Assembly (NCBI GenBank): GCA_963809385.1
Contig: CAWEJL010000004.1
Location: 496,001-560,000 of the forward strand
Reading direction: 5' to 3'
DNA length: 64,000 nt
Source: JAKAIY01 sp963809385
GTDB taxonomy: Bacteria; Chloroflexota; Ktedonobacteria; Ktedonobacterales; JADMIN01
The translations under genes were made by a program, and so were the position numbers. The notes beneath the pieces are model-generated. The model was not told the origin of the DNA, did not search any database, and saw nothing but the letters and a program-made list of their open reading frames with translations. Below are positions 1 through 9,300 of this stretch, one piece after another; the first letter of the stretch is position 1, and each line of letters starts with the position of its first letter.

Positions 1-30
1 GACAGCGCGTCCCGTGTGGGACGCGCTGTC
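1..30 (-). terminator. Terminator hairpin after rplL
   Basis: A perfect inverted repeat with 13-bp arms (1-13 and 18-30) and a GTGT loop lies 20 nt past the rplL stop on the minus strand. Any U-tract would fall outside the window, so termination is inferred from stem strength and position. Confidence 0.7.
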
Positions 31-49
31 GTGTAGGGGCTGGGTGGCG

Positions 50-436
50 TTAGGCGATAGTCGCCTTGGCGCCGGCCTCTTCGAGCTTGGCCTTGGCGGC
101 GTTCGCCTCGTCTTTGGCCACGCCCTCCTTGATGGGCTTGGGCGCCGCCTCGACGACGTCCTTGGCCTCCTTGAGGCCCAGGCCGGTCAGCTCGCGCACA
201 GCCTTGATGACGTTGATCTTGTTCGGGCCGACCTCGGTCAGCGTGACCGTGAACTCGGTCTGCTCCTCAACGGCGGCGGGCGCCTCAGCGGCGGCGGCGG
301 CGACGGCGGGGCCAGCGACCATCGCCGGCGCGGCGCTCACGCCCCACTGCTCCTGCAGGGCCTTGCTGAGCTTGACGAGGTCGAGCACGCTCATCTCGCT
401 GAGCTCGGTGATAATCTTGTCCACATCAACTGCCAT
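50..436 (-). CDS. rplL: 50S ribosomal protein L7/L12
   Basis: 128 aa, the usual family length. It forms the L12 stalk dimers that bind L10 and recruit translational GTPases. The N-terminal dimerisation domain (about 1-35) is followed by an Ala/Glu-rich hinge (about 40-58) and the globular domain with TGLGLKEAKDVVE and a family-typical C-terminus. GGAGG lies about 10 nt before the ATG. It follows rplJ by 87 nt in the same direction and probably shares its transcript, ending at the hairpin at 1-30. Hinge and C-terminal motifs leave little doubt. Confidence 0.98.
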   Translation of the reverse strand: MAVDVDKIITELSEMSVLDLVKLSKALQEQWGVSAAPAMVAGPAVAAAAAEAPAAVEEQTEFTVTLTEVGPNKINVIKAVRELTGLGLKEAKDVVEAAPKPIKEGVAKDEANAAKAKLEEAGAKATIA

Positions 437-523
437 GATTGGTGTTCCTCCAGGCGCGTAGCCACTTGTGATCGGCCCGCGCGATGATCGTATGTCGTCG
501 GGTAAGTAGGGTTGGGTCGCGCG

Positions 524-1057
524 CTAGGCGGCTTCGCCAAGCTGGCGGATGCGCGCTTCGAGCGTGTTGATGAGATCGCGGAGCGGCGCGTTGAGCACCC
601 CGTAGGTCTCGTTGAGCGGCGCCATGATCGTGCCGACCACCTGACCGCGCAACTGGTCGCGCGGGGGGATCTTGGCGAGGTCTTCGACCTGCTTGGCGGT
701 GATGGGGGCCTTCTCGAGAATGCCCGCCTTCACCACGACCGCTTTGGCGGTCTTGGAGGTGCGCAGGTACTCGCTGATCGCTTTGGCGGCGGCCACCTCA
801 TCCGTGTAGCTGAGGGCGATGGCCGTCTGACCCGCGAGCAGGGACGTGAGGTCCTGATACTCCGCCGCCTCCGAGGCGATGCGCAGCAGGGTGTTCTTGA
901 TGACATGCAGCTCGATGCCCTGCGCGCGCAGCTTGCGTCGCAGGTCCTGCGACTCCGCGACGGTGAGGCCCTCGGTCTTGAGGAGGACGGCGCCACGCGC
1001 GCGGGACAGCTTGTCGGTCATCTCCTGGATGACGACCGCTTTGGCTGATGTTGGCAT
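524..1057 (-). CDS. rplJ: 50S ribosomal protein L10
   Basis: 177 aa. L10 anchors L7/L12 dimers on the ribosome and in many bacteria represses its own operon by binding the rplJ leader. The start at MPTSAKAV is chosen because a GGAAGGGAG site lies upstream and the family begins here; the open frame extends 86 codons further with non-L10 sequence. Recognisable L10 features are the LRAQGIELHVIKNTLL segment near residue 45 and the C-terminal helix that binds L12. It precedes rplL. It is separated by about 55 kb from rplA, its normal upstream neighbour. Confidence 0.97.
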   Translation of the reverse strand: MPTSAKAVVIQEMTDKLSRARGAVLLKTEGLTVAESQDLRRKLRAQGIELHVIKNTLLRIASEAAEYQDLTSLLAGQTAIALSYTDEVAAAKAISEYLRTSKTAKAVVVKAGILEKAPITAKQVEDLAKIPPRDQLRGQVVGTIMAPLNETYGVLNAPLRDLINTLEARIRQLGEAA

Positions 1058-1254
1058 AGGTGTTGGTCTCCCTTCCAGGGCGGATGTCGAGGCGGCGTGA
1101 AGCCAGGCGCGCCCACGTCTGGCGGGCCGGTGGAGCGTCGCGCGCGGCGGGTGATGACCTGCCGGTGAGCGGCGGGCGGGAGCGGCCTCGCGGCGCGCCC
1201 GCGCATTGGGCAAGCCAGGGGGCAGAAGGGGAAGGAGTGCGCGGCGATGGACCC

Positions 1255-1292
1255 AAACAAAAAGGGTCTTCAGGTCGCCGACCCGAAGACCC
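1255..1292 (-). terminator. Intrinsic terminator/attenuator in rplJ leader
   Basis: On the minus strand GGGTCTTC (1292-1285) pairs perfectly with GAAGACCC (1271-1264), with an inner GGTC/GACC helix, followed by TTTTTGTTT (1263-1255). It lies about 200 nt before rplJ and about 170 nt after the predicted start of the rplJ transcript, so it should control read-through into rplJL rather than end another gene. Whether L10 or another factor controls it is not visible. Confidence 0.75.
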
Positions 1293-1467
1293 CACACCGC
1301 GCGTCGCGTCCTCACGCCGCCCGGTGGGCGTAGCGTGGCGCGCTCGCATGCGCTGGTTCCTTCGCCTCGGCAGGCCTGCCGCGCAGATTAAGCTCTCCCG
1401 CTGGCCGGAGGAGCGCCCGCTGTCTCTGGCTGAAGCATGAATGATTGTACTGCTATGTACCTAAACG

Positions 1468-1496
1468 AGTATACCAGCCGCTCTGGCGCGCGTCAA
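1468..1496 (-). promoter_or_regulatory. Sigma-A promoter of rplJL
   Basis: On the minus strand TTGACG (1496-1491), a 17-bp spacer and TATACT (1473-1468). This is five of six and five of six matches to consensus. Predicted transcription start is near 1461, giving a leader of about 400 nt before rplJ. Confidence 0.75.
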
Positions 1497-1582
1497 TCCG
1501 CATGGGACCTGTAAACAAAGCGGTGAAACGGGGATGTCGCGCGTTTCTCTCAGAGCGGGGAGCGCCCGAACACGCGCCGCGC

Positions 1583-1798
1583 TTAGCCTCGCCCGAAGAG
1601 GAAGCGCAGGAACTTCATCGGCCCGGAGTAGTAGCCCATGCGCCGTAGCGTGCGGCGGCGGAAGTTGGTCGGCGCGCGCATCCAGCGCGTGGCGGCGTAA
1701 TAGCCCGTCGCGGTCTTGATGCGCCGTTTGGCCTTGGTGACGCCGAGCATTGTGCTCAGGGATGGGCGGCGATAGCGAAACACTTTGAAGCGCGCCAT
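1583..1798 (-). CDS. Small basic protein, unknown function
   Basis: 71 aa, very rich in Arg/Lys with aromatic residues throughout; no family recognised. The start at MARFKVF has an AGGGAG site about 6 nt upstream, and reading from there removes an unrelated 15-residue extension. No signal peptide or membrane span is visible. It lies between recX and the rplJ promoter, same strand, with its stop about 90 nt before that promoter. The composition suggests nucleic-acid or ribosome association, but this is only inference. Confidence 0.55.
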   Translation of the reverse strand: MARFKVFRYRRPSLSTMLGVTKAKRRIKTATGYYAATRWMRAPTNFRRRTLRRMGYYSGPMKFLRFLFGRG

Positions 1799-1873
1799 GG
1801 TGTGTCTCCCTTTTCCTTGTCCAGACAACCGATTCCAGTCCACCCAGACAATCGCTCCGCCCCACCTTCAATG

Positions 1874-2608
1874 CTACCACACGCCGTCGCGCTCGCTGGG
1901 GCTTTCGTCTGCATTCTGGTCATCCCTGTCATCCAGCGCGTCCAGCGGATCCGGAAGTCCGCCTTCCCCATCCTTCGCCTCTTCCCAGAGACGGCGGATG
2001 GCCGCGCGGGTGACGCCATAGCTGAAGCCGCGCCGCTGGAGGTAGCCGCCCATGCGCTGGGCGAAGTCGCGCTGCTCGGCGCTGGCGAGCGCACGCAGCC
2101 GTTTGCGTCCCGACGCCACCGCCCGCTCCTCATCATCATCTGGCGTCGCGCTGGCCGCCGCCGTCTCCATATCCACCCCGCGCTGCCGGAGCTCCTGCTG
2201 AATCGCGCGCGCTGAGCGGGGGCTGAAGCGGTCGCGCTGCTCCGTCCAGTAGGCGGCGAAGGCGGCGTCATCCAGGTAGCCCAGGCGCTCCATCTTTGCC
2301 AGCGCCCGCTCGACCGACTCCACCGATGGCGCGAGCTTGCCAGGCGTGGGCCGCAGCAGTCGGCGGCGCACCTCCGTCCGGCTGCGCGGGCGCGCCGCGA
2401 GGTAGCGCGCGGCGCGGTCCACCAGCGCGCGCTCCTCCTCCGCCGCCAGCAGCCGCGCGATGGCGCCTTCATCCAGCGCAAGCCCCAGGCGCAGGCGCTC
2501 TTCAGCTACTAGCGCCTCATCGAGCGTGAGCGCGCGCCCATCGTCGAGATAGATATGGTAGCGCTCTGGGCGGCGCTCGTCCTGCTGGAGCGCGCTGATC
2601 GCCGGCAT
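1874..2608 (-). CDS. recX: RecX family regulatory protein
   Basis: 244 aa. RecX proteins bind RecA filaments and modulate recombinase activity. The core (about residues 60-215) shows the three-helix RecX repeats, with ALVDRAARYLAARPRSRTEV, then YLDDAAFAAYW and a second repeat carrying RQRGVD. The start MPAISAL is preceded by GGAGGGAG. There is an acidic C-terminal tail (DALDDRDDQNADE). recA is not in the window. RecX is poorly conserved but the helix pattern and length fit. Confidence 0.85.
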   Translation of the reverse strand: MPAISALQQDERRPERYHIYLDDGRALTLDEALVAEERLRLGLALDEGAIARLLAAEEERALVDRAARYLAARPRSRTEVRRRLLRPTPGKLAPSVESVERALAKMERLGYLDDAAFAAYWTEQRDRFSPRSARAIQQELRQRGVDMETAAASATPDDDEERAVASGRKRLRALASAEQRDFAQRMGGYLQRRGFSYGVTRAAIRRLWEEAKDGEGGLPDPLDALDDRDDQNADESPSERDGVW

Positions 2609-2651
2609 GCCGTTTCTCCCTCCTGCTCTGCTCGCTCGCTGGCGCGCGCGC

Positions 2652-3239
2652 TCAGTCCCGCTGGCCAGACGCGGGCGGCGTGGCGCTTCCACCAGCAGTA
2701 TTCCGCAGGGGGCGCCTGGTGGTGGAAGCGGCGCGCGTCAGATGAGCGGCGAGCCGCTCCAGCCGGGTGGCCAGCGCGGAAATGACAGGACGCCGTCGCA
2801 GACGCCCGCGCCAGGCGTCCGCGAGCAGCCGCAGCCAGAGCGTGAGCGCCCCCAGCGCAAGCGCGATCATCGCCGCCCACAGCAGCAGGATCACCGGCAG
2901 CTCCGCCCACGAGCCTGCCGCCTCGTTGCCAAGGACCACGACCAGCGCAAAGAGCAGCGTCTGCGCCAGCCCAACGCCCGCAAAGAAGACCAGCGCCTGC
3001 GCCGCGTGCAGCCGGACAAAATGGGTGCGCCGCTCGCGCGCCAGCAGATAGAGGGCGGGCGCGAGTGGCAGCGCGTAGCAGAGAGCGGCGCGGACGCGTG
3101 GATCACGCAGGTCGCGCGCGATTTGCGCGGTCAGCGCGGGGCGGCGCGCGCGGGCCTCATGAGACAGGCGGGCCTCACTGGGGCGAGAAGGGCGAGGGGG
3201 GGTAGGGTTCGCGGGGGGGCGCGGCATATCGCTCGGCAT
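2652..3239 (-). CDS. DUF4870-like membrane protein
   Basis: 195 aa. Two to three hydrophobic spans (about residues 50-135) include THFVRLHAAQALVFF, the DUF4870 signature also present in the upstream gene. N- and C-termini are Pro/Arg-rich. The start is uncertain: ATG at 3239 has AGGAG very close, and ATG at 3227 is the alternative. Either overlaps the end of the upstream DUF4870 gene by 50-65 nt. The overlap and shared family suggest a duplicated, translationally coupled pair. Function unknown. Confidence 0.65.
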   Translation of the reverse strand: MPSDMPRPPANPTPPRPSRPSEARLSHEARARRPALTAQIARDLRDPRVRAALCYALPLAPALYLLARERRTHFVRLHAAQALVFFAGVGLAQTLLFALVVVLGNEAAGSWAELPVILLLWAAMIALALGALTLWLRLLADAWRGRLRRRPVISALATRLERLAAHLTRAASTTRRPLRNTAGGSATPPASGQRD

Positions 3240-3840
3240 ACGCTCCTACAATCGGCAGCCTGAGATGATGGCCGCTCCATGCGGCGATCATCGTGCCCAG
3301 CCAGAGGGCGATCACCGCCAGATAGCCCAGAAAAGCGATTCCCTGGCCCAGATGGGCGAAGGCGGGCTGGTGAGTAGCGGCGGAGAGGTCGCCGCTCAGC
3401 TCCCAGAGGAGGTAGAGCGCGACGCTCACGACGGTCAGCGCGCCGGTCAACAGGATGGATTGTACCGCATGGAAGCGCACGAACCGGTTGTGGCGCTCAT
3501 TGAAATAGACCATCAGGCCGGAGACCCACCAGAACAGATAGCTCAGACCCGCCAGCGTGTTCGGGGTATTGAGCGAGCTTGCCCCCCAGGTCGAGGCGAC
3601 CGTCCAGGGAACGTGGGTCATCTGCGGCTCAGCTTCGGGCGCGGGCCGGGGCGATGGCGCTTGCTGCGGCGCTTGCTGCGGCGCTTGCTGCGGTGGCTGT
3701 GGTGGCTCTGCGGCGCGCGGCGCGCGGCGCGCGGCGAAGCGCGCGAGCGGCTGCTCGCCAGGCGCGGGGTGCGGTGAGGTCATAGTTGGCCACTCATCCA
3801 AGGGCGTTTCATCACCGATGGCCAGGCGCGGATCACCCAT
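3175..3840 (-). CDS. DUF4870 (Tic20-like) membrane protein
   Basis: 221 aa. A Pro/Gln-rich N-terminal half (1-90) is followed by the DUF4870 domain: LSYLFWWVSGLMVYF, then RFVRFHAVQSILL and two more hydrophobic spans. A 12-bp tandem repeat (about 3659-3694) encodes three QQAP units. AAGGGGG lies 6 nt before the ATG. It is the first gene of the pair with the downstream paralogue. Membrane location is clear; role unknown. Confidence 0.8.
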   Translation of the reverse strand: MGDPRLAIGDETPLDEWPTMTSPHPAPGEQPLARFAARRAPRAAEPPQPPQQAPQQAPQQAPSPRPAPEAEPQMTHVPWTVASTWGASSLNTPNTLAGLSYLFWWVSGLMVYFNERHNRFVRFHAVQSILLTGALTVVSVALYLLWELSGDLSAATHQPAFAHLGQGIAFLGYLAVIALWLGTMIAAWSGHHLRLPIVGAYAERYAAPPREPYPPSPFSPQ

Positions 3841-3920
3841 CTCAGCCCCCTTAGCACGCGACGCGCGGCGCCCACAACTTCTGTCACGCGCATAGAGGCG
3901 GCCCGAGTGAGTCCGTTCGC

Positions 3921-4784
3921 TCAGCCGCCTACGTAGCGCAGATATTCATCAGTAAGAGCGCTGAACTGGCGGTGTGGGTTACTTCCGCCGAACTTTTGGC
4001 GCAAATTCGTCACTTGCTCCTCGATATCCGCCGCCTCGGCAACCTCCATGTCCTCGTTGATGATGGAATTGAAGATCGGCGGATGAATACCGGGGATCGC
4101 ATCGCGCCGCATGGACATGACCGTCGAGCGGTGCAGACGGCTGTTGGGCCGGTAGCGCGAGACGACGATGCCCAGGCCGAAGATCTCGTGCTGCGCCCGC
4201 AGCGCGAAGTCCGCCATGCGGTCGAGCACCAGCGGCACGCCCAACGTCGAAAGGATGTCGGGCACGACGGGAATCAGGAAGTATTTGCTGATCGCGATGC
4301 CGTTGAGCGTGATGACGCCCAGGTTTGGCGGGCAGTCAATCAGCACATGATCGTATTCGGGCAGCACGTCACGCAGCGACTCGCGCAGCGCATACACCGA
4401 ACCATCGCGGAACGCGTCGAGATCGGCGAACTTGGTGATCTTGTCCTGGATGCGATGCAGCCGGATGCTGGAGGGCAGCAGGTCGAGCCCTGGCATGCCG
4501 CCGCCAATGTTCGAGACGCGCGGGATGATCGCCTCGCGCGCGCTGAAGGAATGGGTGCCTTCGAGCTGATCGCGGAACATCTGGTAGAGCGTCTGGCCAG
4601 ATTGGTCGCGTTCGCGCCAGCGGCGCTCGTTGACCAGCGCGATGGTCGCATTCGTCTGTGGGTCGAGATCAATCACCAGCACGCGCTTGTTATGCTCTCC
4701 CGCCAGGTAATGCGCCAGGGCCATTGTCAGCGTGGTCTTGCCGACACCGCCCTTAAGGTTGATGACGCTGGTAACGACAGGCAT
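3921..4784 (-). CDS. ParA family ATPase (orphan)
   Basis: 287 aa. The deviant Walker A KGGVGKTT sits at residues 11-18, Walker A' VLVIDLDPQTNAT near 40 and Walker B VLIDCPPNLG near 150. This places it in the ParA/MinD/Soj ATPases that position DNA or protein cargo. The second ATG is preferred because GGGAGGA lies just before it. No parB or parS-like repeat is next to it, so a chromosome-partition role is not supported; ParA relatives also act in cell-surface positioning and plasmid systems. Confidence 0.85.
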   Translation of the reverse strand: MPVVTSVINLKGGVGKTTLTMALAHYLAGEHNKRVLVIDLDPQTNATIALVNERRWRERDQSGQTLYQMFRDQLEGTHSFSAREAIIPRVSNIGGGMPGLDLLPSSIRLHRIQDKITKFADLDAFRDGSVYALRESLRDVLPEYDHVLIDCPPNLGVITLNGIAISKYFLIPVVPDILSTLGVPLVLDRMADFALRAQHEIFGLGIVVSRYRPNSRLHRSTVMSMRRDAIPGIHPPIFNSIINEDMEVAEAADIEEQVTNLRQKFGGSNPHRQFSALTDEYLRYVGG

Positions 4785-5189
4785 ATTTCCTCCCACCGGA
4801 GAGCGGCGGCGCCCGCCGGCCCATCACGGTCGCAGTGGCATGAGTACGGGATGCGCGCGCCAGCGGGGCGGCCACCGGCAAAGCCGTATGAAAGCCGAGC
4901 GTGGCGAGCGGATACAAGAGATCGGCGCCGCCACGTTTCGCTGACGCGCTCTTCATACTATCTAAACGGAGCCGCCCTTGTCTACTCACATGGGAAGTCG
5001 CACGGTCCCCCCCTGTGACGCCAAGCCGGTCTCGCTCCTTGCAACCACCAACGCCGCCTTCCGCTCTCCTATGATGAAATTGGAAGATGGAGAAATCCTG
5101 ATTCCCCATCTTCCATGACGTTGCGGCCAGTCTCGATGTTCTCGCGGCTTGGCGGCGGGAGACCTGAAGATACGCATGCGCAGCGCTGG
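4785..5189. other. Intergenic region, 405 bp
   Basis: No convincing gene. A hairpin with 9-bp arms GGAAGATGG (5082-5090) and CCATCTTCC (5106-5114) lies about 75 nt past the end of the DUF5984 gene and may be its terminator, though the U-tract on the minus strand is weak (AATTTCATC). The parA promoter should lie near the low-coordinate end of the region; I see no clear -35/-10 pair. Confidence 0.4.
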
Positions 5190-6062
5190 CTACGGTAGTC
5201 GCCGTGCCGCGCCGGAGGCGAACCGAGGGAGCGCTTCGATGCGGACAATGCCGGCGAGCGCCACGTCCCAGTCATCCGGCTCTTGTGGCGCACTGGCCGC
5301 CAGGCGCCCTTGCGCCCATTGCGTGTTCTCGACCTGGTTCTCGGCTATGTGCGAGGCAAGCGTCACCTCTGGGCGCGCCCACTCCCCTTGAGCAATCGCC
5401 ACCCGGTCGGCCATCCGGCGCATGAAGCGCTCATTGAAATTGCTGATCGCGTCGTGGAAGGCAGCGGGCGGCAGGGTATGGTGTCCAGTGGGCGCCTCCC
5501 ACAGTGGCAGGCCATCCAACATACAGTCCCGGTTGTCCCACTGCACATGAACCTGCGCCCCATCGCTCCAACAGCAAATGGAGGGGCCAGAGACCAGGTA
5601 CGCGCTGTCCAATATACGCTTGCCCAGCCAGCGCGTCGCGTCATAGAGGAGGCTGTTCGCCTCACGCTCGGGCAGGGCTTCCATCACTGCCGCCTTGGCT
5701 TCTCGTTCCCACTGCGTCCAGGCGCCGCTCGCCAGAGCGAACGACAGTCGCGGGGGAATGGGCGCCAAGACGTCGGGGAGGAACCACAGGAGGTCGCTCC
5801 AGAGTTGCGCGACCTGATAATCCACATATGGCAAGCCGCCCTTCCGAGCAAACCATGACTCGCCTCCTGCCTCCTGGGCCTTCTTGTCCAATATCGCTCG
5901 GCTATAGCGGAAGAACTCCACCTCGCCGACCGTAATCCAGTACCAGCCGTCCGTCAGCCCGAACCAGCCCAGATGTGGATTTGAGCCATCGGCATCATGC
6001 CAGGGAGCGATCTCCCGGAGCGGGCGCAGGCGGAAGTCAAAGTGCACGGTCGAGGCGGTCAA
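5190..6062 (-). CDS. DUF5984 family protein
   Basis: 290 aa. The N-terminus (FRLRPLREIAPW, then GWFGLTDGWYWI, both within residues 10-45) is the DUF5984 signature; these are soluble proteins often found near contact-dependent or immunity-like genes, function unknown. The rest is rich in Trp and acidic residues and has no signal peptide. The start is TTG at 6062, with a G-rich stretch upstream; GTG at 6047 is an alternative. It stands alone between parA and nrdJ. Confidence 0.7.
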   Translation of the reverse strand: MTASTVHFDFRLRPLREIAPWHDADGSNPHLGWFGLTDGWYWITVGEVEFFRYSRAILDKKAQEAGGESWFARKGGLPYVDYQVAQLWSDLLWFLPDVLAPIPPRLSFALASGAWTQWEREAKAAVMEALPEREANSLLYDATRWLGKRILDSAYLVSGPSICCWSDGAQVHVQWDNRDCMLDGLPLWEAPTGHHTLPPAAFHDAISNFNERFMRRMADRVAIAQGEWARPEVTLASHIAENQVENTQWAQGRLAASAPQEPDDWDVALAGIVRIEALPRFASGAARRLP

Positions 6063-6360
6063 TTGGAAACCCCCATCCCCTAAATTATCTCCTCATATCC
6101 CTACATAGGGCGCCCTGGGTGAGCGCGGCGCCCTTGCTGAGCGTCGCGTACGCAGTCGCAAGGGTGTGGTATCCCAAGGAACATTCCATCATTCTGCAAT
6201 ATCCCAATCCCACACATATCCCATATGAGACGCATGAATGCTCTCCGGCGCATGCAAACGACCGCCAAAACCAGCGCCCACCACACACGCGAACGCATGC
6301 GATGGGCGCCGGTTGAGCGGAGACATGGAAGACATACCGGAAAGCGCTACACTGGCTGGC

Positions 6361-9300
6361 CTAGCACTCGCTGTAGCCGCAGCTAACGCACTTCTTGCAG
6401 CCCTCCTCGTAGTACATCGTGGTGTTGCCGCACTGCGGGCAGAGGTTGCCGTTGGTGGTGTAGCGCGCCTTCTGACCCAGGTTGGCCGGCTTCTCGCGCG
6501 GGACCGCGCCATTGGCCCCGCTGATCGCGTGGGGAGCGGCGGACTCCACCACCTCTCCGCTGCGTCCCTCGATCTCGGCGAGATACTGCTCCAGCGCGCG
6601 GGCCACAGCGTCGGGCAGGCTGCGCACGCGGTTCTCGCCGAAGCCAATGCTCGTGCTGCCGCCGATGCTGCGAAGCTGGTCGGCGACCTCACGCGCACGC
6701 TCGTTCTGCGTCAGCGGGCTGTCAATCTGCAAGTGGACGGAGATCAGCCGGCCCAGCGCCTCGGCCAGCGCGGCCACATCCGACCCCGCCTTGCCGATGT
6801 TGATGAAGAGCTCCAGCAGGCCCTCGTCGTCGCCGTTGAGCGTGACGTTGACCTTGCCCTCTGGCGCGCGCACCTGGCGGGTGTAGCCGCGCATGACCTC
6901 GGGCCGGCTCTTGCGGCCACCCACGAAGCGCATGCGGTGCGCCTCGGCGGCGGCGGCCTTCGCCACCTCCTCCTGCGCTGGGAGCGGGCGCGGCGGCGGG
7001 CTGCACACCCTTCACGCCGACGTTGAGCACCTGCTCGCCCTTGCAGCCATCACGGAAGATGGTGATGCCCAGGCAGCCAGAGGTCCACGCCTGCATGTAC
7101 GCCTTGCCCACATCCTCGCGCGTCGCCGAGTTGGGCAGATTGATGGTCTTGGAAATACTGTTATCAACGCCCTTCTGGAAGGCGGCCTGCATGCGAATGT
7201 GCCATTCCGGCGCGATCTCGTGCGCGGTGACGAACGCCTTGAGCGCCGGATGCGCCTCAGCCGTGTGCCCGTGCAGCGAGCCGTGCGTCTTGGCGTACTC
7301 CAGCACGCCCGGCTTGTCCTCGATGTCGCTGGCCTCCAGCGCCCGCTGGAAGTACGGGTTGACGAAGTCCAGCACGCGGTAGGAGCCGTCGGGCTGCTTG
7401 ACGCGATGCTGGAAGGCCAGCGCGAAGATCGGCTCGATGCCCGACGAGCAGTCGGCCAGGATGCTGATCGAGCCAGTCGGCGCAACGGTCGTGCGGGTGG
7501 AGTTGCGCAGCGGGCGCCCGCCCTTGTAGATGCTGCGATCGAAGTTCGAGAACGCGCCGCGGACCTCAGCCAGCTTCTCCGACTCGTCGGTGGACCAGTC
7601 GCAGACGGCGCGCATCACGCGCTCGCCCAGCGTGGTGGCCTCCTCGCTGTCGTAGCGCAGGCCCATCTCGAAGAGCATCTCCGCCCAGCCCATCACGCCC
7701 AGGCCGATGCGGCGGTTGGCATGCACCTTCTCGGCCACCTGCGGCAGCGGGAAGGGGTTGATGTCAATCACATCGTCCAGGAAGCGCGTGGTCAGGCGGG
7801 TGACACGCTCCATCTCCAGCCAGTCAATCTCGCCGTTGTGGACGAACAGCCCCAGATTGATCGAGCCAAGGTTGCAGGCGTCATATGGACCGAGCCATTG
7901 CTCTCCGCATGGATTTGTTGCTTCTAGTAATTCTATTTCTGGTGTTGGATTAGCGGAGGAGCGGTTGGCGCGGTCGAGGAAGACCAGGCCGGGGTCGCCG
8001 GTGGCCCAGGCGGCGTCAATGATGCGCGCCATCACATCGCGGGCGCGCAGCCGCCTGATCTCGTCGTGCGTGTGCGGGTCCACCAGCGCGTAATCGGTGT
8101 CGGCCTCGTAGGCGCGCATGAATTCATCGGTGATCGCCACTGAGATGTTGAAGTTGGTCACCGAGCCGTCGCGCTTGCAGTCAATGAACTTGAGCACGTC
8201 AGGGTGATCCACCCGCAAAATGCCCATGTTGGCGCCGCGTCGGGACCCCCCTTGTTTAACAGCTTCGGTCGCGCCATCGAAGATCTTCATGAAACTGACC
8301 GGACCGGACGCTACGCCGTGTGTCGAGGCGACCATGCTGCCCTCAGGGCGCAGGCGGCTGAAGCTGAACCCGGTGTTGTGGATCGCTGTCAGGCCGTTCA
8401 CGCCGGCCAGGTAGGTGCTGTGATCCGCCACAGTGAAGTCATAGAATGGGACCGACTCAGCGGGCCGCTCCACCGACTCGACGGTCGTCGCGCCCTGCGC
8501 CAGCCGCTCCAGCAGCGCCAGCCGGTCCGCGTAGCGCCCATCCGCCAGCGGACGGAGGGCCGCCACGACGCGGCGCAGCGTCTCGACACTGACGCCCAGG
8601 CCTTCCTTCCAGCGGTGCAGCCAAACGCGCTCCTCGCCAATTGTCACTGGCTCGCGGTGGATCGCCGTTGTGTTTGTCACGATCCCCGCGCTCTGGAGGA
8701 TATCCTCGATCGCCGAGAAAGGAATCGGCAGACGCTGCGCGGTCGTATGCTCGTGCTCGCCGCGCGTCTCCGCCAGCCGCGAAGACTTGAGTGCGTCGCG
8801 CAGCTCAGCGCCGATCAGCTCGCGCAGATCATCCACCCGCGCCTCGGAGGCCAGTTTCACCTCGTAGACCGTCGTGCGGCCCTTGCCCTGCGGCGCGCGG
8901 GCGCGCAGCGCGGGCGCCAGACCGAGCAGCGAACAGAGCGTGTTCACCTTGCGCGCCAGATACTCGGACGCCGTGGTGAGGGTCACGCGGTCGCGCTCGG
9001 AATCCACATAGCCGTCGGAATCCACCAGCCCAGCAAGGAACGCGCCTACTACGCTCAAGGGCGACTTGGCGACCATCTCTGGGAACGGCAGCTCGTTCTT
9101 CGGGCCAGGGTAAACCTCGATCAGTCCCTGGAACGTCGCGATAAATCCTGAATCGGTAGTCGCCAGCGAGTACAGGCCACGCGCATCCTGCTGGATCGTG
9201 ATGTTCACTCCGAAGCGCCGGGCGAGGATGTCGCGCGCGCGCTCCAGTGAGCCGGTGCGGCCATCGAAGACGCGCCAGCGCAACTTCTCGCGGCGTGGCT

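Noticed and set aside
1293..1461. A known metabolite riboswitch in the rplJ leader
   Set aside because: Isolated stretches recall glycine or c-di-AMP motifs (GGGAGAG, GGCGAAGGA), but the required paired elements and conserved cores are missing.
6960..7020. Programmed +1 frameshift in nrdJ
   Set aside because: No slippery site with a stop codon or downstream signal is clear, and five other genes in the window have similar single-base breaks, so sequence error is preferred.
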